64,000 bases of DNA from an uncultured bacterium. Its GTDB lineage: Bacteria; Cyanobacteriota; Vampirovibrionia; Gastranaerophilales; Gastranaerophilaceae. The notes below the pieces were generated by a model. It was not told where the DNA came from, made no database searches, and saw nothing but the letters and a program-made list of their open reading frames with translations. The DNA lies in contig CANAIK010000002.1 of the NCBI GenBank assembly GCA_947361225.1, forward strand, positions 26,877 to 90,876, in the 5' to 3' direction. The position numbers were made by a program, and so were the translations under genes. Every line of letters starts with the position of its first letter. The first letter of the stretch is position 1. Positions 59,059 through 64,000 of the stretch are shown here, piece after piece.

Positions 59059-59784
59059 TTAACTGTTCCTCTGGGGCAAATTAAGCCTTGAATAAAGCCC
59101 TTTTAGAGAATTTATAATATCATTTGTATTATCAGTTTCAAGAATCGTCCCAATCAAATCGAGTTCCAATTCTGACACTAAATTTGCGCTTTTTGTCAGT
59201 TCTTCTTTTTTTATTTTATTTAGAATAACGCCCATTTGCCCTCCGGTTGCGTGTTTTTTGGAACTTGAGGCAATTTTTGAACTAAGCGCAATGTTGTCTT
59301 TTCCCCCTAAACTCACAATAATCGTCTCGTCAATCGGATAATCAACAAGCAAATTAAGATATTTTAAGTCATATTCGCAATCGAAAACAACAAAATCGTA
59401 TCGTTCAATAAGTTTAACCAAAGAATCACGCATTAATTTAGAAACCAAACAAAGACAATCTTTAGGAGTCACAAACCACGACGCAATCAAATCAACATTG
59501 TCATCTAAGGAAATAATTATATCCTCAAGCGCCCAATCAAGGTATTCTTGTTTGGACATTCCCTCGGGAATTCCTGTTTTGTATTCGTGTTTTCCCGATT
59601 TTATGCCATAAATTGTGTTTTTTGTTTGAATACCAAAACTATCGGATAATTCAAGTGTCAAATCATTATCAACAACAAGAACGGTTGCTTGGGGGAAATT
59701 CTCTTTAAGAATCCTTACAAAAGAACGGGTCAAAGTTGTTTTACCCGAGCCTGATTTTCCAATAAAAGCAATGGTTGAGGTCAT
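59059..59784 (-). CDS. CooC/MinD-like P-loop ATPase
   Basis: FIGKSGSGKTTLTRSFVRIL; deviant Walker A type. Confidence 0.75.
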   Translation of the reverse strand: MTSTIAFIGKSGSGKTTLTRSFVRILKENFPQATVLVVDNDLTLELSDSFGIQTKNTIYGIKSGKHEYKTGIPEGMSKQEYLDWALEDIIISLDDNVDLIASWFVTPKDCLCLVSKLMRDSLVKLIERYDFVVFDCEYDLKYLNLLVDYPIDETIIVSLGGKDNIALSSKIASSSKKHATGGQMGVILNKIKKEELTKSANLVSELELDLIGTILETDNTNDIINSLKGLYSRLNLPQRNS

Positions 59785-59870
59785 AATTTTCCTTTTTATT
59801 GTGAGCTTATAAAAATTGTATTATAAAAAAAGGAAAAAGCCAATTTTTAAAGGAATTTAACAACTAAAAA

Positions 59871-59892
59871 ACGGGCATAAGCCCGTTTTTAA
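59871..59892 (-). terminator. Rho-independent terminator of the small ORF 59899..60060
   Basis: Minus strand ACGGGC-TTAT-GCCCGT-TTTTTAG. Confidence 0.8.
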
Positions 59893-59898
59893 TCTTTG

Positions 59899-60060
59899 TT
59901 AAACCAACCCCAAAACTTTTTTGTACCAACTGAATGTTTCAAGTTCTAAACCGTTAAATGTGGTTTTCAAACATTGTTTTTTCAAATAATGTTGAAACTC
60001 ATCATTGAATTTAGATTTGATTGACCCTTGCGCCTGTGGCGATTGAATAGAAAGTGACAT
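59899..60060 (-). CDS. Small hypothetical protein (53 aa), missing from ORF track
   Basis: MSLSIQSPQAQGSIKSKFNDEFQHYLKKQCLKTTFNGLELETFSWYKKVLGLV; GCTAGGAGGTTCTGCTT SD upstream; own terminator. Confidence 0.7.
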   Translation of the reverse strand: MSLSIQSPQAQGSIKSKFNDEFQHYLKKQCLKTTFNGLELETFSWYKKVLGLV

Positions 60061-60247
60061 AAGCAGAACCTCCTAGCAAATATTACAACTAACAACTGAA
60101 CTTTGGCTTTATTATACCATATAAAAATAATATTAAAAGTGTTTATTTTAAAAAATTAAACACCCGAACTAGCAAACCCGTCCAGGATAAGAGTTTTCTT
60201 ACATTTGTAGTAAAAAACTCAACTTAACTTTTCTTAATATTTTAAAC

Positions 60248-61117
60248 TTACAAGCTCAAAGCCACTTTTTCTAAGTATTTTCCGTATCCGTTCTGCTTAT
60301 ATTTTTTCGATAACTCAATTAGCTGATTGGGGGTAATATTCCCCATTCGACAAGCAACTTCCTCAATTGCGGCAATTTTCATCCCGGTATTTATTTCCAT
60401 TGATTGAACAAAATTGCCCGCTTGCAATAAACTTTCAAAAGTCCCCGTATCCAACCACGCAAAACCCCTGCCCAATATTTCAACAGTAAGCTTATTTTTC
60501 TCTAAGTATATTTTATTTAAATCCGTTATTTCCAATTCGCCTCTTTGAGAGGGTTTTAAGGTTTTAGCGTAATCAACAACGCAATTATCATAAAAATACA
60601 ATCCTGTTATTGCATAATTAGATTTTGGTTCTTTTGGTTTTTCCTCAATTGATATCGCATTGTTATTTTTATCAAATTCCACAACCCCGAATCTCTCTGG
60701 ATCCTGAACCTGATAACCAAAAACGGTTGCCCCTTGTTTTCTTTTCGAAACTTCCTTAAGCATTGAAGAAAACCCGAATCCGTGGAAAATATTATCCCCT
60801 AAAATAAGCGCAACAGAAGAATCTTCGATAAAATCCTCGCCAATAATAAAACTATCGGCAATTCCTTTGGGGGTTTCTTGAATTGCATAGGAAAACTTAA
60901 CCCCGAGTTGACTTCCGTCTCCAAGGAGTCTTTTAAAATTATCCAAATCATAAGGACCGCTGATAACTAGAATATCTTTAATCCCCGCCAACAAAAGGGT
61001 TGTAATCGGATAATAAATCATTGGTTTATCGTACACGGGAAGTAATATTTTAGATATCGGAAGACTCGCAGGGTAAAGCCTTGAGCCGTTTCCAGCCGCT
61101 AGAATTATCCCTTTCAT
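60248..61117 (-). CDS. rfbA: Glucose-1-phosphate thymidylyltransferase
   Basis: [45 protein letters not shown]. Confidence 0.95.
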   Translation of the reverse strand: MKGIILAAGNGSRLYPASLPISKILLPVYDKPMIYYPITTLLLAGIKDILVISGPYDLDNFKRLLGDGSQLGVKFSYAIQETPKGIADSFIIGEDFIEDSSVALILGDNIFHGFGFSSMLKEVSKRKQGATVFGYQVQDPERFGVVEFDKNNNAISIEEKPKEPKSNYAITGLYFYDNCVVDYAKTLKPSQRGELEITDLNKIYLEKNKLTVEILGRGFAWLDTGTFESLLQAGNFVQSMEINTGMKIAAIEEVACRMGNITPNQLIELSKKYKQNGYGKYLEKVALSL

Positions 61118-62184
61118 TATTTTTGTTCTTCTTCTTGTTTTTCTTGTTTATCTTTTTTCGAAATCTTTTCTCTTACCTGAGATTCGATTTTTTCTAAGAT
61201 TTCAGGGTTCTCTTGCAAAAATTCTTTTGCTTTCTCTCTTCCCTGACCCAGTTTTTCATCGTTGTAGCTAAACCAGGCGCCCGCTTTTTTAATTATATTA
61301 AAATTAACTGCAACGTCAATAATATTACCTAAAGCGCAGATTCCTTTTCCGTAAATTATATCGAATTCGGCAATTTTAAAGGGCGGAGCAACTTTGTTTT
61401 TAACAACTTTAACCTTAACTCTATTCCCAATATCTTCGTTCTCTTTGTTTTTAACCCCCTCAATTCTTCTAATATCAAGACGAACAGAAGAATAATACTT
61501 GAGAGCTTGTCCACCTGTTGTTGTTTCGGGGTTTCCAAACATTATTCCGATTTTTTGTCTCAATTGGTTAATAAAAATTATTGTTGTGTTGGTTTTAGCA
61601 ACAATTGCAGTCAATTTTCTTAAACCCTTAGACATTAACCTTGCTTGAAGTCCCATTTGTTGTTCATCCATTGCTTTTTCAATTTCAGCCTTAGGAACTA
61701 ACGCTGCAACCGAATCCACAACAACAACGTCAATTGCACCGGATCGAACCAATTCTTCCGCAATTTCCAGTGCTTGTTCTCCTGTGTCGGGTTGTGAAAT
61801 AAGAAGTTGATCGATATCAACCCCCAAATTTCTTGCATATTCAGGGTCAAGTGCGTGTTCTGCGTCAATATATGCTGCAATTCCGCCTTTTTTTTGCGCA
61901 TTGGCAACAATATGCTGCGCTAAGGTTGTTTTCCCGGAAGCTTCAGGACCATAAATTTCAATTATTCTTCCTCTTGGAACTCCTCCGATTCCAAGGGCTA
62001 TATCAAGAGCCAAAGACCCTGTTGGAATGCATTCGCAATCAACATTTGCCTTATCTCCAAGGCGCATTATTGATCCTTTTCCAAAATCCTTTTCAATTTT
62101 ATCAAGCGCAAGTTTTAAAGCTTTGTTTTTGCCTTCTTGAAGGGCTTTTTGCTCTTTATCGTCAACTTCTTTTGTTGCTGCCAT
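61117..62184 (-). CDS. recA: Recombinase RecA (start likely MAATKE)
   Basis: [44 protein letters not shown]. Confidence 0.98.
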   Translation of the reverse strand: MAATKEVDDKEQKALQEGKNKALKLALDKIEKDFGKGSIMRLGDKANVDCECIPTGSLALDIALGIGGVPRGRIIEIYGPEASGKTTLAQHIVANAQKKGGIAAYIDAEHALDPEYARNLGVDIDQLLISQPDTGEQALEIAEELVRSGAIDVVVVDSVAALVPKAEIEKAMDEQQMGLQARLMSKGLRKLTAIVAKTNTTIIFINQLRQKIGIMFGNPETTTGGQALKYYSSVRLDIRRIEGVKNKENEDIGNRVKVKVVKNKVAPPFKIAEFDIIYGKGICALGNIIDVAVNFNIIKKAGAWFSYNDEKLGQGREKAKEFLQENPEILEKIESQVREKISKKDKQEKQEEEQK

Positions 62185-62267
62185 TTTTCTTTTTTCCCTC
62201 ACTTCCCTAAATTTAATTATTATTATATAATAAAAATGATAATTATCAAACTTGGTGTTAATAAAAA

Positions 62268-63080
62268 ATGAGAACTGTTAAACTTAATGATTTTATAATT
62301 GGAGAAGATAAGCTAACAATCCTTGCGGGTCCTTGCGCCACTGAAAGCAGGGAGGTTTCTTTTACAACAGCTAAAAAACTAAAAGAAATTTGCGCTAAGT
62401 TAGATATTAACTTTGTTTTTAAAACTTCCTTCGATAAAGCGAACAGATCCTCTCTTAATTCTTATCGGGGTTTAGGAATCGATGAGGGACTTAAAATTCT
62501 AAAAGATATTAAGCAGGAATTATCCATTCCTATTGTAACCGATATCCACGAACCCAACCAAGCTCAAATCGCAGCCGAAGTTGCAGATATTATCCAAATC
62601 CCCGCTTTTTTGTGTCGTCAAACCGATTTACTTGTGGCGGCAGCCAATACGGGAAAAATCGTGAATATTAAAAAAGGGCAGTTTTTATCCCCTTATCAAA
62701 TGGAATCCATTGCAAAAAAAATTATTGATTCTAATAACGATAAAATCCTAATAACCGATAGAGGAACGAGTTTTGGCTATAATAATCTTGTAGTCGATTT
62801 TAGGGGTGTTAAAATAATTCAGGAAGAATTGGGATATCCTCTTATTTTTGACGCAACCCACAGCGTTCAAATCCCCGGCGGACACGGAGGAAGCTCCGCA
62901 GGTGAGAAAAAATTCGTTTCCCTATTAGCGAAAGCTGCCGTTGCAGCAGGAGCAAAGGGGTTGTTTTTTGAGGTTCATCCAAATCCTGCTCAAGCACTTT
63001 GTGATGGGGATAATATGTTATCACTTAATGAATGCGAGGAAGTTTTTAATATTTGCAATAAAATATTTAAATTACAATAA
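62268..63080 (+). CDS. kdsA: 3-deoxy-8-phosphooctulonate synthase
   Basis: [48 protein letters not shown]. Confidence 0.96.
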   Translation: MRTVKLNDFIIGEDKLTILAGPCATESREVSFTTAKKLKEICAKLDINFVFKTSFDKANRSSLNSYRGLGIDEGLKILKDIKQELSIPIVTDIHEPNQAQIAAEVADIIQIPAFLCRQTDLLVAAANTGKIVNIKKGQFLSPYQMESIAKKIIDSNNDKILITDRGTSFGYNNLVVDFRGVKIIQEELGYPLIFDATHSVQIPGGHGGSSAGEKKFVSLLAKAAVAAGAKGLFFEVHPNPAQALCDGDNMLSLNECEEVFNICNKIFKLQ

Positions 63081-63392
63081 AAAAGTTCGAATGTATTTAT
63101 AAGCAAGTGTTAATTCTTCTTTTTTTAAGGTTTCAATCATTCCTATAATATCTTTTTTTAAATTCTCACTATCCTCCAAATAGTGAAACTCAAACAATTC
63201 TTTAATTTCAACGCAAAACGCATTAGATAAACGCTCAATTAAATCAGACGAAGGAAAATTTTTACCGCTTTCAATACAACTTATATGTTTATCGTCAACA
63301 TTTGTAAGTTCAGCCAGTTTTGCCTGGGTGAGGTTCCTTTTTTTTCTTAATTCTCGAATTTTTCGTCCAAATAATATTTTAATATTATTCAT
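63072..63392 (-). CDS. XRE-family regulator
   Basis: RKKRNLTQAKLAELTNVDDKHISCIESGKNFPSSD. Confidence 0.87.
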   Translation of the reverse strand: MNNIKILFGRKIRELRKKRNLTQAKLAELTNVDDKHISCIESGKNFPSSDLIERLSNAFCVEIKELFEFHYLEDSENLKKDIIGMIETLKKEELTLAYKYIRTFLL

Positions 63393-63591
63393 TATAAACC
63401 TTTCTTGCTAAAAAGTTATATTCATATTCTAAGCCTCCTTTAAAGTTTTAAAAATGGTATATTAGGTAAAAATTTGACAATAATTTACCTATGATATAGA
63501 ATTAATTACAAATAAGGTAAATTTTATCTAAATTTTTACTTAATTTATAGAATTTATACCGCACAAAAATATAATTAATAAGGAAAAAAGT

Positions 63592-64000
63592 ATGAAAAAA
63601 GCTTTCTCTTTGATTGAGCTACTTATAAGCTTAATCACAATTTCAGTAATCCTAGCTAGTCTAGCGCCTGTGGTAACGCACAAGCTTAAGCACGGTGGGG
63701 TTTCGATTGGGACGAAGAAATTAAGTATGAAATGTCCTAATACGGTTGGGGCGGATTGTACATTGTGTTTAGGGAACCAATGTATTGCTTGTCCGATAAG
63801 CTGCGGGAACCAATTTAAGAACACTTTAACGTGCAAGTGTGAAAGCTGTGTGCAAAGCAATTGTGGGAACTGCAATTCGGATAGGAACAAGTGCGATAGG
63901 TGCAATGATGGGTATGGGTTACAATCGAATGGGTCTTGCAGTGCGTGCAATGCTCCCTATGTATCGAACGGAGGGAGTTCGGGGTGTATTAAGTGTGATA
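63592..64000 (+). CDS. Prepilin-type N-terminus fused to Cys-rich repeat domain (partial, runs off right edge)
   Basis: Manual translation MKKAFSLIELLISLITISVILASLAPVVTHKLKHGGVSIGTKKLSMKCPNTVGADCTLCLGNQCIACPISCGNQFKNTLTCKCESCVQSNCGNCNSDRNKCDRCNDGYGLQSNGSCSACNAPYVSNGGSSGCIKCD...; AAGGAAAAAAGT upstream. Confidence 0.88.
   Translation, partial: MKKAFSLIELLISLITISVILASLAPVVTHKLKHGGVSIGTKKLSMKCPNTVGADCTLCLGNQCIACPISCGNQFKNTLTCKCESCVQSNCGNCNSDRNKCDRCNDGYGLQSNGSCSACNAPYVSNGGSSGCIKCD

Noticed and set aside
63540-63950. 136-aa minus ORF in the track (MHALQDPFDCNPYPSLHLSHL...)
   Set aside because: Antisense shadow of the prepilin-like Cys-rich gene on the + strand, which has a clear pilin N-terminus and SD.

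Overview
Low-GC Gram-negative-type bacterial chromosome segment. LPS/outer-membrane genes (lpxK, kdsA, gmhA, mla-like) beside flagellar genes suggest a Melainabacteria/Gastranaerophilales-like lineage; this is inference and no taxonomic marker was searched. Most of the window is core: cell wall and c-di-AMP (amidase, cdaA, lysA, alr), pnp, nusA/rimP, sigma-70, rpsU, ahcY, pckA, three flagellar clusters (flgBC-fliE; fliN/M-like-fliO-P-Q-R; fliF-G-H-I), mla transport, glycine cleavage, recA and kdsA. The stand-out region is 20.9-28.75 kb. It holds five tiny unannotated loci in three sequence families, mixed with small XRE/MerR regulators. Each locus has a 24-26 aa hydrophobic ORF with a strong Shine-Dalgarno (SD) sequence, a 5'UTR element able to pair with that SD, and a convergent antisense promoter (CTTGAA-N16-TATAAT). 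The antisense strand also carries a Rho-independent-type terminator inside the toxin-like ORF. G.U-wobble asymmetry and compensatory changes between copies indicate which strand folds. This looks like a cluster of type I toxin-antitoxin modules, possibly a new family. Other notable items: a homopolymer frameshift in a repeat protein at the left edge, a Cys-rich type IV prepilin-like protein running off the right edge and missing from the ORF track, a two-SpoA flagellar switch protein, a long FliQ, a REC-STAS fusion, leaderless XRE genes with 25-bp-spaced repeats, and two candidate ncRNAs.
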